From Desulfitobacterium sp038181555 (GTDB lineage Bacteria; Bacillota; Desulfitobacteriia; Desulfitobacteriales; Desulfitobacteriaceae), in the NCBI RefSeq assembly GCF_038181555.1, contig NZ_JBBWUA010000001.1, positions 1 to 64,000 on the forward strand: a stretch of 64,000 bases of DNA, written 5' to 3'. Within the stretch, counting starts at the first letter, position 1, and each line of letters opens with the position of its first letter. Shown piece by piece: positions 26,123 to 35,245 of the stretch. Below the pieces are notes generated by a model. The model saw only the letters and a list, made by a program, of their open reading frames with translations, searched no databases and was not told the DNA's origin. Both the position numbers and the translations under genes were made by a program.

Positions 26123-26752
26123 ATGGCAATAGTTCATGTTCTGGACCATCCCTTAATCCAACATAAATTATCACTGATTCGTGATGAAAATACAGGTTCC
26201 AAAGACTTTCGTGAGCTTGTCGAAGAAGTGGCGATGCTCATGGCTTATGAAGTCACTAGGGATTTTCCCCTCCAAGAAGTCGAGGTGAAAACTCCCGTGG
26301 CTACTATGAAAGCCAAATCGATCGCCGGTAGAAAAGTCGGCTTAATTCCGATTTTGCGGGCTGGTTTAGGCATGGTCGATGGTATGCTAAAGCTTATCCC
26401 CACGGCTAAGGTAGGTCATGTGGGACTTTATCGTGATCCTGAGACCCTTAAGCCGGTGGAGTATTACTGTAAGCTCCCTACCGATGTCGAAGAGCGTGAT
26501 CTGATTGTGATCGATCCCATGTTGGCAACGGGAGGGTCGGCTACGGCAGCCATCACCTTTTTGAAGGAGCGTGGGGCTAAGCATATTAAGCTGATGTGCT
26601 TGATTGCTGCCCCAGAAGGGATTCGTGAGGTTCAATCCTATCATGATGATGTGGATATTTTTGTGGCGGCCGTGGACGACCATTTGAATGATCATGGTTA
26701 TATTATTCCGGGCCTCGGAGATGCCGGAGATCGGTTGTTTGGAACTAAATGA
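26123..26752 (+). CDS. upp: Uracil phosphoribosyltransferase
   Basis: Pyrimidine salvage: uracil + PRPP to UMP. 209 residues. The PRPP-binding motif VIDPMLATGGSATAAI is near residue 130. RAGLGMVDGMLKLIPTAKVG and the C-terminal uracil loop GYIIPGLGDAGDRLFGTK are diagnostic. The ATG at 26123 is nine bases after AGGAG; an upstream TTG at 26114 would touch that site. Its stop overlaps the next gene by four bases. Confidence 0.97.
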   Translation: MAIVHVLDHPLIQHKLSLIRDENTGSKDFRELVEEVAMLMAYEVTRDFPLQEVEVKTPVATMKAKSIAGRKVGLIPILRAGLGMVDGMLKLIPTAKVGHVGLYRDPETLKPVEYYCKLPTDVEERDLIVIDPMLATGGSATAAITFLKERGAKHIKLMCLIAAPEGIREVQSYHDDVDIFVAAVDDHLNDHGYIIPGLGDAGDRLFGTK

Positions 26753-27219
26753 AAAAGATAGAACGACCCGGTTGGGACGAATATTTCATGCAGATGGCAC
26801 AGGTCGTAGCAGGGCGATCTACTTGCTTGCGGCGCCAAGTGGGGGCTGTGATCGTGAAGGATAAGCAAATTCTGAGCACGGGCTATAACGGTAGCCCCTC
26901 AGGGTTGAGCCATTGTGCCGAGAAAGGTTGTCTCAGGCAGCAACTCGGCATACCCTCGGGTGAGAGAGCAGAGATTTGCCGGGCTGTTCATGCTGAGCAA
27001 AATGCCTTAGTTCAAGCTGCAAAACATGGGGTTGTCATTAATGGCGCAGATATTTACACAACAGTCCAGCCCTGTGTTCTTTGCACCAAACTTCTTATCA
27101 ATGCAGGAATTAAGCGAGTGTTCTATCTTTACCCTTATCCGGATAGTTTAGCTTTAGAGTTGGCAACGGAAGCGGAATTGGAGCTTATTCAACTCAATCC
27201 TCAGGAATCGGAGGGCTAG
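26749..27219 (+). CDS. comEB: dCMP deaminase (ComEB-like)
   Basis: Zinc-dependent cytidine/deoxycytidylate deaminase family, 156 residues, deaminating dCMP to dUMP for thymidylate synthesis. The zinc ligand and proton-shuttle motif is AVHAEQNALVQAA (near residue 83), with two further Cys in TTVQPCVLCTKLL (near residue 105). Start overlaps the upp stop (ATGA). Pairing of glyA, upp and a dCMP deaminase suggests one-carbon and pyrimidine coordination. Substrate is inferred from family. Confidence 0.9.
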   Translation: MKKIERPGWDEYFMQMAQVVAGRSTCLRRQVGAVIVKDKQILSTGYNGSPSGLSHCAEKGCLRQQLGIPSGERAEICRAVHAEQNALVQAAKHGVVINGADIYTTVQPCVLCTKLLINAGIKRVFYLYPYPDSLALELATEAELELIQLNPQESEG

Positions 27220-27258
27220 GAATTAACCGAGCCCCAGGTGTTAAAGGAGCGTATACAG

Positions 27259-28380
27259 GTGGAAGGTAAAAAGGTGATGGTGGTCTTTGGGACACGACCC
27301 GAAGCTATTAAAATGGCTCCTGTCGTTCAGGCCTTAAGAAAATCAAGTCTCAGCTGTGAGGTCGCAGTGACTGCCCAACATCGAGAAATGCTGGATCAGG
27401 TTTTGGACTTATTTAAAATACAACCGGATTATGATCTCAATCTTATGCAAGCGGGACAGACCTTAACAGATATAACGACCCGAGCTCTTGATGGACTTAA
27501 AGAAGTCCTGGAGAAAGCTAAACCGGATCTCGTCTTGGTGCACGGAGATACCACCACTACTTTTGTGGCGGCTTTAGCTGCTTACTATGCACACATTCCC
27601 ATTGGCCATGTGGAGGCAGGCTTACGTACAGGTCACAAATACTCCCCATTTCCGGAGGAAATGAATCGTAAATTAGCCGGAGCTTTGGCCGATTTGCATT
27701 TTGCTCCTACCACAACAGCTAAAAACAATTTATTGCATGAAGGGGTCGACGAGTCGATAGTCTTTGTGACGGGGAATACTGTGATTGATGCCTTGCTGAA
27801 AACTGTTAAGTCAGACTATACCTTTGCAGATCCGAGCCTCAGGAGCCTATTAAAATCTAATGAAGGCCTGCGTATGATACTCGTTACGACTCATCGCCGA
27901 GAAAACCTTGGGGAACCGATGCGACAGATTTATCGTGCCTTAGCAGCTGTTTTGGATCATTATCCAGATACATATGTCGTATTTCCGGTCCATAAGAATC
28001 CTTCGGTTCGTCAAGTCGTCGAGGAAGTCTTAGGGCATAACTCTCGGGTTCACTTGATTGAGCCCATGGATTATGAGCCCTTTGTGAATTTGATGGCCCA
28101 AGCGAATATCATTTTGACTGACTCCGGCGGGATTCAGGAAGAGGCACCCTCATTGGGAGTACCCGTTTTGGTGGTTCGTGACACTACGGAAAGACCTGAG
28201 GCAGTGGAGGCGGGTACCGTAGCCTTAGTTGGGACTTCTTATGAGAAAGTATTTGAGGAACTTGATCGCCTCTTATCGGACCGAGAAGGATATCAGCAGA
28301 TGGCTCATGCCACAAATCCTTATGGAGATGGCCAAGCTTCAGAACGAATCGTTGCAGCACTGGTTAAATATCTTTCTTAG
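27259..28380 (+). CDS. wecB: UDP-N-acetylglucosamine 2-epimerase
   Basis: Non-hydrolysing epimerase making UDP-ManNAc, precursor for teichoic acid linkage units or other surface glycans (MnaA/WecB). About 373 residues, GT-B fold. VVFGTRPEAIKMAPVV is at the N-terminus, LVHGDTTTTFVAALAAYY near residue 95, GHVEAGLRTGHKYSPFPEE near residue 121, and LTDSGGIQEEAPSLGVPVL near residue 287. The GTG at 27259 sits ten bases after AAAGGAG. The window also contains a TagA/WecG transferase (57805-58542) that would use the ManNAc product. Located before the atp operon, as mnaA is in Bacillus. Confidence 0.95.
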   Translation: MEGKKVMVVFGTRPEAIKMAPVVQALRKSSLSCEVAVTAQHREMLDQVLDLFKIQPDYDLNLMQAGQTLTDITTRALDGLKEVLEKAKPDLVLVHGDTTTTFVAALAAYYAHIPIGHVEAGLRTGHKYSPFPEEMNRKLAGALADLHFAPTTTAKNNLLHEGVDESIVFVTGNTVIDALLKTVKSDYTFADPSLRSLLKSNEGLRMILVTTHRRENLGEPMRQIYRALAAVLDHYPDTYVVFPVHKNPSVRQVVEEVLGHNSRVHLIEPMDYEPFVNLMAQANIILTDSGGIQEEAPSLGVPVLVVRDTTERPEAVEAGTVALVGTSYEKVFEELDRLLSDREGYQQMAHATNPYGDGQASERIVAALVKYLS

Positions 28381-28402
28381 AAAATGCTTGTAAGATTGCG
28401 AA

Positions 28403-28447
28403 ATTCATTATATTCTTCTTTATATAGCTGATGAATCTAGGTTTTTT
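28403..28447 (+). terminator. Possible terminator after wecB
   Basis: ATTCAT (28403-28408) pairs with ATGAAT (28431-28436) around an A/T-rich inner stem (TATAT/ATATA), followed by CTAGGTTTTTT. Confidence 0.4.
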
Positions 28448-28472
28448 CGCAAGTTAAATTATTTCTACTTTG

Positions 28473-28501
28473 TTGCTATAAAAGGTAAATGTTGTTATTA
28501 T
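28473..28501 (+). promoter_or_regulatory. Candidate promoter of the atp operon
   Basis: TTGCTA (28473-28478), a 17-base spacer and TATTAT (28496-28501), about 60 bases before the first gene of the ATP synthase operon. Confidence 0.5.
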
Positions 28502-28562
28502 ATTGAATAGATGAAATATTTAATGCTCTTTTTTGATGATTACATTGAGAAGGGAAACAAAG

Positions 28563-28793
28563 ATGGGAGAATCGCGCAGGACTGTACTCAGGGCAATGGC
28601 TTTCGGGACGAGTATTGCGACGACCCTTGCCGGACTCGTCGGCGGGGGATTTTTCCTGGGACATTTTTTAGATCAACGTCTGGGAACTGAGCCTTGGCTT
28701 TCACTTTTGTTGATGATCTTGGGCTTGGTTTTAGGAGGGTGCTATTTGGTTGTTACACTGAGAAAGTTTGGCGTTATGGATGACAAAAAGTAA
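28563..28793 (+). CDS. atpZ: AtpZ/AtpI-like small membrane protein
   Basis: A 76-residue protein with two hydrophobic helices (residues about 10-32 and 43-64) typical of the AtpZ family encoded first in many clostridial atp operons. It is thought to help with Mg uptake or c-ring assembly together with AtpI. The N-terminus is basic (MGESRRTVLRAMAFG). It overlaps the next gene by 14 bases, in the normal atpZ-atpI-atpB order. Confidence 0.8.
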   Translation: MGESRRTVLRAMAFGTSIATTLAGLVGGGFFLGHFLDQRLGTEPWLSLLLMILGLVLGGCYLVVTLRKFGVMDDKK

Positions 28794-29136
28794 TTTTATC
28801 CTCCTGCTGGTAGGTACCTCTTTAATTCTTATGGGAATTGCAGTGACTGGTAATGCGAACCTTTTTGGCGCGATCCTTGGCTATGGGTTTGGATTTCTAT
28901 ACACGGTATTGCTACATAGGGATACTCTGCGCAGCGTAGACGACGAGGTATTCGTCGCAGTGAATCGGATGCGTCGGAGTTTTTTTGCACGTTTAGGCAT
29001 GGTTACTTTAGCGGTTGTTGCAGTGGGTCGGTTTCAACCTGACTGGCTGTTTCCTTTGGCTTTAGGGATTCCCTTAGGCCTTGTAGTCTCCCTCATTACA
29101 AGCTTGAAGCAAATAACGAAATATGGAAAGGGGTGA
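28780..29136 (+). CDS. atpI: ATP synthase subunit I
   Basis: About 118 residues with four predicted membrane helices, the AtpI protein that assists c-ring assembly. Start ATG at 28780 overlaps the end of atpZ; a possible upstream start at 28768 has no better ribosome site. Low conservation is normal for this subunit, so the call rests mainly on topology and its place before atpB. Confidence 0.8.
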   Translation: MTKSNFILLLVGTSLILMGIAVTGNANLFGAILGYGFGFLYTVLLHRDTLRSVDDEVFVAVNRMRRSFFARLGMVTLAVVAVGRFQPDWLFPLALGIPLGLVVSLITSLKQITKYGKG

Positions 29137-29147
29137 AATATTGAACA

Positions 29148-29885
29148 ATGCATGAAACTGTATTATGGGAGATTGGGGGATTTACCCTTCATGGAAAGAC
29201 CCTAGTCATGACTTGGATTGTAATGGCATTCATCTTAGTTTTTGTGCTCTCTGGAGTGCGCCACCTGACCAGCGGCAAGCCGGGGAAAATGCAAAATATT
29301 TTGGAATGGATCATTGATTTCGTTCGCAAACTCATATCTGACAATATGGACTATGAAAAGGGGAAACCCCTGCTTGGTTATCTGGTCACTTTAATTATGT
29401 TTGTCTTTTTCTCCAATATGTTTGGCTTGATTCCAAATTTTACGTTTGGTCTTCTACATAATGTAGAATTTGCTCAACTTGGTCACATCTTTGCTGGGGC
29501 AGCATTAATGTCACCGACGGCAGACATCAATACGACTTTGGCTTTGGCCATTATGACCATGATCTTGGTCATATACATGGGCATTAAGTACAAAGGAGCA
29601 CATTATTTCCATCACTTTGTTGAGCCACATCCTGTGTTTTCAATTATTCATGTGGTTGATTTGCTGTCAAAGCCTATGACCTTGGCTTTCCGTCTTTTTG
29701 GTAACATCTATGCTGGGGAGGTTCTCATTTCCGTCATTTTGATGCTACCTGGGATTTGGGTCTTAGGTGGGATTTTACCCGATGCAATCTGGCTTGCTTT
29801 CAGCGTATTTATCGGAGCGATTCAATCCTTCGTCTTTACGGTTCTGACCACTGCTTATATTGCGCAAGCGGTCGCCGAGGAATAA
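29148..29885 (+). CDS. atpB: ATP synthase Fo subunit a
   Basis: Integral membrane stator subunit providing the proton half-channels. 245 residues with five to six helices. The essential arginine is in DLLSKPMTLAFRLFGNIYAG (near residue 180), followed by the conserved GEVL; the last helix holds the FVFTVLTTAYIAQAV motif. Starts 11 bases after atpI. Confidence 0.96.
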   Translation: MHETVLWEIGGFTLHGKTLVMTWIVMAFILVFVLSGVRHLTSGKPGKMQNILEWIIDFVRKLISDNMDYEKGKPLLGYLVTLIMFVFFSNMFGLIPNFTFGLLHNVEFAQLGHIFAGAALMSPTADINTTLALAIMTMILVIYMGIKYKGAHYFHHFVEPHPVFSIIHVVDLLSKPMTLAFRLFGNIYAGEVLISVILMLPGIWVLGGILPDAIWLAFSVFIGAIQSFVFTVLTTAYIAQAVAEE

Positions 29886-29998
29886 GAAGGTTCACCTTTG
29901 CTAGACAAGGGAAAGTACATGCTTATTTTCAGTGCGGTAATACACACTGAGGAATAATATTTTAAAATTTTATGGGTAATAAGAAAGGAGGAAACTCT

Positions 29999-30229
29999 GT
30001 GGACGTATCTGCTGCTGCTGCACTTGGTGCAGGGATTGCTGCTGGCTTAGCAGCCCTCGGAGCTTCACTTGGTAATGGAAGTATTATCACGAAAACTGTA
30101 GAAGGTATTGCACGTCAGCCCGAAGCTAAAGGGGCTCTGCAATCTACAATGTTTATCGGTGTTGGTCTAGTCGAGGCCTTGCCTCTTCTGACTTGGGTAC
30201 TTGCCTTACTTCTCATGTTCACAAAATAG
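29999..30229 (+). CDS. atpE: ATP synthase Fo subunit c
   Basis: Proteolipid of the rotor ring, 76 residues, two helices joined by the ARQPE loop (GIARQPEAKG). The ion-binding glutamate lies in GVGLVEALPLLTW. The residue after Glu is Ala rather than Ser or Thr, and the position matching the Na+-ligand Gln of sodium-type rings reads Asn in LGASLGNGS, so proton coupling is more likely than sodium. The GTG at 29999 follows AAAGGAGGAAACTCT; an in-frame ATG at 29972 would put that ribosome site inside the gene. Confidence 0.95.
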   Translation: MDVSAAAALGAGIAAGLAALGASLGNGSIITKTVEGIARQPEAKGALQSTMFIGVGLVEALPLLTWVLALLLMFTK

Positions 30230-30273
30230 TCTGGAATACATGGGCTAGATCTTAAGTCCCGGCCCATCAAGAA

Positions 30274-30300
30274 CAAGGGGGAACAATGCGTTCCCCCTTG
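30274..30300 (+). promoter_or_regulatory. Stable hairpin between atpE and atpF
   Basis: CAAGGGGGAAC (30274-30284) pairs perfectly with GTTCCCCCTTG (30290-30300), loop AATGC. The following bases are AAAAAATC, so it is not a classical terminator. It may protect the atpE 3' end or mark an RNA processing site, helping make more subunit c than the other subunits. Confidence 0.6.
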
Positions 30301-30341
30301 AAAAAATCATTCGATGGACAAGACTTGAGAGGGGGGTAAAT

Positions 30342-30836
30342 ATGAATCCCATACACATTGATTTTACATTAGTAGCCCAGGTCTTATCTTTTCTGCTCTT
30401 GGTCTATATTCTCAGAAGATTCGCTTGGAATCCCCTGATCAACATGATGGAGGAACGCCGCAATCAGATTGAGGCTAACATTGCCAATGCAGAAAAAGAA
30501 CGACTGCAGGCTGAACAAATAAAGCGCGAATATCAAGAAGAAATGCGCAAGGCGCGTCAAGAAGCTCAGGAAGTTATTGCGAAGGCCACAAAAATGAGCG
30601 AAGTACGAGCTGCCGAGATTTTGGCTGATGCTCATGACGAAGCCGAAAAAATCAAACAATCGGCTTTAGTGGAAATTGAACGGGAACGTGACCGGGCGAT
30701 CGCTCAAGTTCAGGCTCAAGTGGCTGATTTGTCTGTGGCCGTTGCCGAGAAGATTATCCGCAAAAACCTGGATGTCAGTGGCCAGGAAGCTATGATTGAG
30801 CAATTTATTCAAGAAGTAGGGGAATTGCCATGTTAA
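30342..30836 (+). CDS. atpF: ATP synthase Fo subunit b
   Basis: Peripheral-stalk subunit, 164 residues: one N-terminal membrane helix (FTLVAQVLSFLLLVYILRRF), the NPLINMMEERR boundary, then a long charged alpha-helix rich in Glu, Lys, Ala and Gln. GGGGGG before the ATG provides the ribosome site. Overlaps atpH by seven bases. Confidence 0.95.
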   Translation: MNPIHIDFTLVAQVLSFLLLVYILRRFAWNPLINMMEERRNQIEANIANAEKERLQAEQIKREYQEEMRKARQEAQEVIAKATKMSEVRAAEILADAHDEAEKIKQSALVEIERERDRAIAQVQAQVADLSVAVAEKIIRKNLDVSGQEAMIEQFIQEVGELPC

Positions 30837-31366
30837 AGGGAGCGATAGCTCATCGGTATGCCCAAGCCTTATTTGAAATCGCCCTTCAAGGCAACTTGGA
30901 CGCGATTGAGGCTGAACTTCAGGAGCTAACACAGTTGATCGAACAGAATGCTGAGGTAGCCCACGTCCTTTACCATCCGCATATTTCTCTTTCAGAAAAG
31001 AAAGACCTGATGAAGAAGATTTTCGCTGGCGAATTAAGCGTCACTGTAGGGAACTTCCTGAACTTGCTGATTGACCGGAGACGGCAGAATTACCTCCCGG
31101 ACATTGCCCAGGAATTTGCCCGACTTGCCGATGGAGCACGTAATATTGTGGAGGCAAAAGTGACGAGTGCCGTTCCTCTCAATGACATCCAAGAACAGCG
31201 ATTGCAGAAGGAACTGGTCCGCATCACTGGGAAAAATGTACGGATGGTTAAGGAAGTACGCCCAGAACTGATCGGCGGCGTCATGATTAAAATCGGGGAC
31301 CGTGTAATGGATGGAAGCGTGGCCTTTAAGCTTCAGCGAATTCGCCAAAGCCTCAGCCACGCTTGA
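30830..31366 (+). CDS. atpH: ATP synthase F1 subunit delta
   Basis: Connects F1 to the b stalk. 178 residues, starting AHRYAQALFEIALQGN, the usual N-terminal pattern, and ending with LIGGVMIKIGDRVMDGSVAFKLQRI, the conserved C-terminal signature. Translationally coupled to atpF. Confidence 0.96.
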   Translation: MLKGAIAHRYAQALFEIALQGNLDAIEAELQELTQLIEQNAEVAHVLYHPHISLSEKKDLMKKIFAGELSVTVGNFLNLLIDRRRQNYLPDIAQEFARLADGARNIVEAKVTSAVPLNDIQEQRLQKELVRITGKNVRMVKEVRPELIGGVMIKIGDRVMDGSVAFKLQRIRQSLSHA

Positions 31367-31413
31367 TAGTAAGGGTCGAGAGAACCTCAAAAAATAGGGG
31401 TGAATAGACGAAG

Positions 31414-32922
31414 ATGAATTTACGTCCAGAAGAAATTAGTTCAATCATTAAACAACAGATTGAGCGTTATGATAGTGCAGTTGAAGTCGTGGATGTAGGT
31501 ACCGTTATCCAAGTAGGGGACGGAATTGCCCGGGTTCATGGTCTGGAAATGGCCATGTCTGGGGAGCTTCTGGAGTTTCCCGGTGGTATTTACGGGATGG
31601 CCATGAATCTAGAAGAAGATAACATTGGCTGCATTGTCCTAGGTAAATTTACGGCGATCAAAGAAGGAGACCAAGTCAAACGGACAGGTCGTATTGTGGA
31701 AGTTCCCGTAGGGGAAGCCTTAATCGGTCGGGTCGTCAATTCTTTAGGTCAGCCCATCGACGGAAAAGGTGAAATCAAAACCGATAAATTCCGTCCGATT
31801 GAAAACAATGCCCCGGGGGTTGTGTATCGGAAATCTGTGCATGAACCTCTCCAAACAGGACTCAAATCCATTGATGCTATCGTTCCCATCGGCCGTGGCC
31901 AACGGGAGCTGATTATTGGTGACCGTCAAACCGGAAAAACTGCGGTGGCAGTCGATACCATCATCAATCAAAAGGGTAAGGATGTTATTTGTATCTATGT
32001 GGCTGTAGGCCAAAAGGCTTCTACGGTTGCGGGAGTCGTAAAGACCCTTGAGGATCATGGGGCGATGGAATACAGTATTGTCGTCTCAGCTACTGCATCC
32101 GAACCTGCACCTATGCTTTACATTGCGCCCTACTCGGGTTGCGCCATGGGTGAAGAATTTATGTACAATGGTAAGCATGTCTTGATCATCTATGATGATC
32201 TCAGTAAACAAGCGGCAGCCTACCGTGAATTGTCCTTGCTATTAAAACGCCCCCCAGGCCGTGAAGCCTATCCCGGAGACGTCTTTTATCTCCATTCCCG
32301 ACTTTTGGAACGATCTGCCAAGCTTTCAGAGGATTTAGGTAGCGGTTCCATGACCGCACTGCCGATCATTGAAACCCAAGCGGGCGACGTATCGGCGTAT
32401 ATTCCTACCAATGTTATTTCCATCACGGACGGCCAGATCTTCTTGGAAACGGATCTTTTCAATGCCGGCTTCCGTCCGGCAATTAACGTAGGAATTTCCG
32501 TATCCCGGGTAGGTGGCTCCGCTCAGATTAAGGCGATGAAGCAGGTCGCAGGACAACTGCGTTTGGATCTAGCTCAGTATCGTGAGTTGGCCGCCTTTGC
32601 TCAGTTTGGCTCTGACTTGGATAAAATCACCCAACAACGCCTCAATCGTGGTGAACGGATGATGGAAATCCTTAAGCAAAAGCAATATGAGCCAATGTTG
32701 GTTGAGGAACAGGTTGTAGTTCTCTATGCAGCCGTAAAAGGCTTCATTGATGAGATTCCTGTCGATAAGATTAAAGAATTTGAAGAAGCCTATCTGCGCT
32801 ATTTGCGCACCACAAAAGCTGATCTCCTGACGAGAATCCGCACAGAAAAGGCGCTGAATGATGAGTTGAACGCAGAGATTGAAAAGGCGATCAACGAAGT
32901 TAAGCAAGATTTCATAGGGTAA
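31414..32922 (+). CDS. atpA: ATP synthase F1 subunit alpha
   Basis: Non-catalytic nucleotide-binding subunit, 502 residues. Starts MNLRPEEISSIIKQQI. The P-loop is GDRQTGKTAVAVD (near residue 169). The PAINVGISVSRVGGSAQ strand carries the arginine finger (near residue 365). Normal length and spacing. Confidence 0.98.
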   Translation: MNLRPEEISSIIKQQIERYDSAVEVVDVGTVIQVGDGIARVHGLEMAMSGELLEFPGGIYGMAMNLEEDNIGCIVLGKFTAIKEGDQVKRTGRIVEVPVGEALIGRVVNSLGQPIDGKGEIKTDKFRPIENNAPGVVYRKSVHEPLQTGLKSIDAIVPIGRGQRELIIGDRQTGKTAVAVDTIINQKGKDVICIYVAVGQKASTVAGVVKTLEDHGAMEYSIVVSATASEPAPMLYIAPYSGCAMGEEFMYNGKHVLIIYDDLSKQAAAYRELSLLLKRPPGREAYPGDVFYLHSRLLERSAKLSEDLGSGSMTALPIIETQAGDVSAYIPTNVISITDGQIFLETDLFNAGFRPAINVGISVSRVGGSAQIKAMKQVAGQLRLDLAQYRELAAFAQFGSDLDKITQQRLNRGERMMEILKQKQYEPMLVEEQVVVLYAAVKGFIDEIPVDKIKEFEEAYLRYLRTTKADLLTRIRTEKALNDELNAEIEKAINEVKQDFIG

Positions 32923-32964
32923 TCATTTTATCGAGCGGATTATTAAGGGGGTAGGTGAAACTAG

Positions 32965-33810
32965 GTGGCAAATGTACGTGATATACGACGCAGAATTCGA
33001 AGCGTACGGAACATGCAGCAGATTACAAAGGCCATGAAGATGGTGGCTGCATCTAAATTGCGTAAAGCTCAGGAAAAGGTCATCGCTGCCCGCCCTTATG
33101 CCCGTCAATTGCAAGAGGTTTTAGCACGACTTGCCCAGGATCATGCGGATGTAACCCATCCCCTCTTAGAAGAACGACCTGTGCAGCGTGTAGGCTATAT
33201 CGTTATCACATCTGATCGAGGCCTCTGCGGTGGGTATAATGCGAACCTAATTCGGATGACGAATAGTATCATAGCTGAGGAGTCCCGCGAGGTAAGACTC
33301 GTCATCATCGGACGCAAAGGACGAGATTTCTATCGACGTAGCAAGATCGAGACCATTGCCGAGTTCGTAGGGCTTAGCGATAACCCATCCTATGGAAAGG
33401 CTAAGGAAATTGCTCGGGAAGTCACCAGCCTCTATATCAATGGTGAGTTGGATGAAGTCTATATTCTCTATAACGAGTTTTTAAGTGCGATTTCCCAACG
33501 TCCTACAAAAATTAAGCTTCTTCCCATTGAGAGCCCTAAGGAAGAGTCTCATAAGGAATACATTTTTGAACCCTCTCCAGAGGAGATTCTATCGACGCTT
33601 CTACCTAAATATGTAGAGACGCAAGTATTCCGAACCATCCTTGAAGGCAAAGCCAGTGAGATGGGAGCAAAAATGACCGCCATGGGCTCTGCAACGGATA
33701 ACGCCAAGGATTTAATCGAGCGGCTGACCTTGCAGATGAATCGTGCTCGCCAAGCGGCGATTACCACGGAAATTTCCGAAATTGTCGGGGGCGCCAGCGC
33801 TCTCGAATAG
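32965..33810 (+). CDS. atpG: ATP synthase F1 subunit gamma
   Basis: Central rotor shaft, 281 residues. N-terminal MANVRDIRRRIRSVRNMQQI with TKAMKMVAASKLRKAQ and the C-terminal LTLQMNRARQAAITTEISEIVGGASAL are diagnostic coiled-coil segments. GTG start after a GGGGGTAGGTG site. Confidence 0.97.
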   Translation: MANVRDIRRRIRSVRNMQQITKAMKMVAASKLRKAQEKVIAARPYARQLQEVLARLAQDHADVTHPLLEERPVQRVGYIVITSDRGLCGGYNANLIRMTNSIIAEESREVRLVIIGRKGRDFYRRSKIETIAEFVGLSDNPSYGKAKEIAREVTSLYINGELDEVYILYNEFLSAISQRPTKIKLLPIESPKEESHKEYIFEPSPEEILSTLLPKYVETQVFRTILEGKASEMGAKMTAMGSATDNAKDLIERLTLQMNRARQAAITTEISEIVGGASALE

Positions 33811-33845
33811 GTAAGGTCAGAACATAAAAAGGAGGTTTCTCGCCT

Positions 33846-35243
33846 GTGAATATCGGCAAAATCGTGCAAATCATGGGAGCGGTAGTTGACGTTGAGTTTG
33901 CTTCCGAAGCACTGCCAGAGATTTATAGTGCCATTAAGGTCACAGTTCCCGAGAAAAAGATCGATCTCACCCTTGAGGTCGCTCAGCACTTGGGTAATAA
34001 TACAGTGCGCTGCGTCGCCATGTCCTCAACGGATGGTCTGCAGCGGGGGATGCAAGCGTTAGATACGGGCGCTCCCATTACTGTACCTGTAGGCCCGGCG
34101 ACGTTAGGTCGGATTTTCAACGTCCTCGGCGTTGCTATCGACAATGGACCTGAAGTTCATACCGAAACGACCTATCCCATCCACCGTCCGGCACCATCTT
34201 TTGTAGATCAAGACCCTTCCACAGTGATGTTGGAAACAGGGATTAAAGTTATTGACTTACTCGCTCCTTACTCTAAGGGGGGTAAAGTAGGACTCTTTGG
34301 TGGTGCAGGAGTAGGTAAAACCGTCTTGATCCAAGAGCTTATCAATAACATCGCCATGGAGCATGGTGGTCTTTCTGTTTTCGCCGGGGTAGGTGAGCGA
34401 ACCCGCGAAGGAAACGATCTTTGGAACGAAATGAGAGAATCTGGGGTTATTGACAAAATGGCCATGGTATTTGGTCAGATGAATGAACCCCCTGGTGCCC
34501 GTTTGCGGGTAGGACTGAGTGGACTGACCATGGCGGAATACTTCCGCGATGTTCAACATCAAGACGTTCTTCTCTTTATCGATAACATCTTCCGCTTTAC
34601 TCAAGCTGGCTCAGAGGTTTCCGCCCTTCTCGGTCGGATGCCATCCGCGGTAGGCTACCAGCCCACCCTAGCAACTGAGATGGGTGCCCTGCAAGAGCGG
34701 ATTACCTCCACACGGAATGGATCAATCACCTCCGTTCAGGCTATTTACGTGCCTGCGGATGACTTGACTGACCCGGCTCCGGCTACAGCCTTTGCTCACT
34801 TAGATGCTACGACGGTTCTAAACCGGGCTATCTCCGAGAAAGGGATCTATCCTGCGGTTGACCCCTTGGATTCTAACTCCCGGATTCTTTCTCCCCAAAT
34901 TCTCGGCGAAGAGCATTATCAAGTGGCACGGAGTGTCCAACAGATTCTGCAGAAGTATAAAGAACTTCAAGATATTATCGCTATCTTGGGTATGGACGAG
35001 CTCTCTGAAGATGAAAAACTCATCGTGGCTCGTGCTCGTCGGATTGAGCGCTTTCTTTCGCAACCCTTCCACGTGGCCGAAGTATTTACCGGTTCACCTG
35101 GAAAATATGTCCCGGTTAAAGAAACCGTCCGTGGCTTTAAGGAAATTGTGGAAGGAAAGCATGACGATCTGCCTGAAGCAGCCTTCCATATGGTGGGGAC
35201 CATTGAGGAAGCTATTGAAAAAGCCAAAGCATTGGGGGCATAA
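33846..35243 (+). CDS. atpD: ATP synthase F1 subunit beta
   Basis: Catalytic subunit, 465 residues. The P-loop is GGAGVGKTVLIQELIN (near residue 152). The catalytic Glu is in GVGERTREGNDLW (near 183), the DNIFRFTQAGSEVSALLGRMPS motif is near 243, and the DELSEDE sequence lies in the C-terminal domain. GTG start after AAGGAGG. Confidence 0.98.
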   Translation: MNIGKIVQIMGAVVDVEFASEALPEIYSAIKVTVPEKKIDLTLEVAQHLGNNTVRCVAMSSTDGLQRGMQALDTGAPITVPVGPATLGRIFNVLGVAIDNGPEVHTETTYPIHRPAPSFVDQDPSTVMLETGIKVIDLLAPYSKGGKVGLFGGAGVGKTVLIQELINNIAMEHGGLSVFAGVGERTREGNDLWNEMRESGVIDKMAMVFGQMNEPPGARLRVGLSGLTMAEYFRDVQHQDVLLFIDNIFRFTQAGSEVSALLGRMPSAVGYQPTLATEMGALQERITSTRNGSITSVQAIYVPADDLTDPAPATAFAHLDATTVLNRAISEKGIYPAVDPLDSNSRILSPQILGEEHYQVARSVQQILQKYKELQDIIAILGMDELSEDEKLIVARARRIERFLSQPFHVAEVFTGSPGKYVPVKETVRGFKEIVEGKHDDLPEAAFHMVGTIEEAIEKAKALGA

Positions 35244-35245
35244 TT

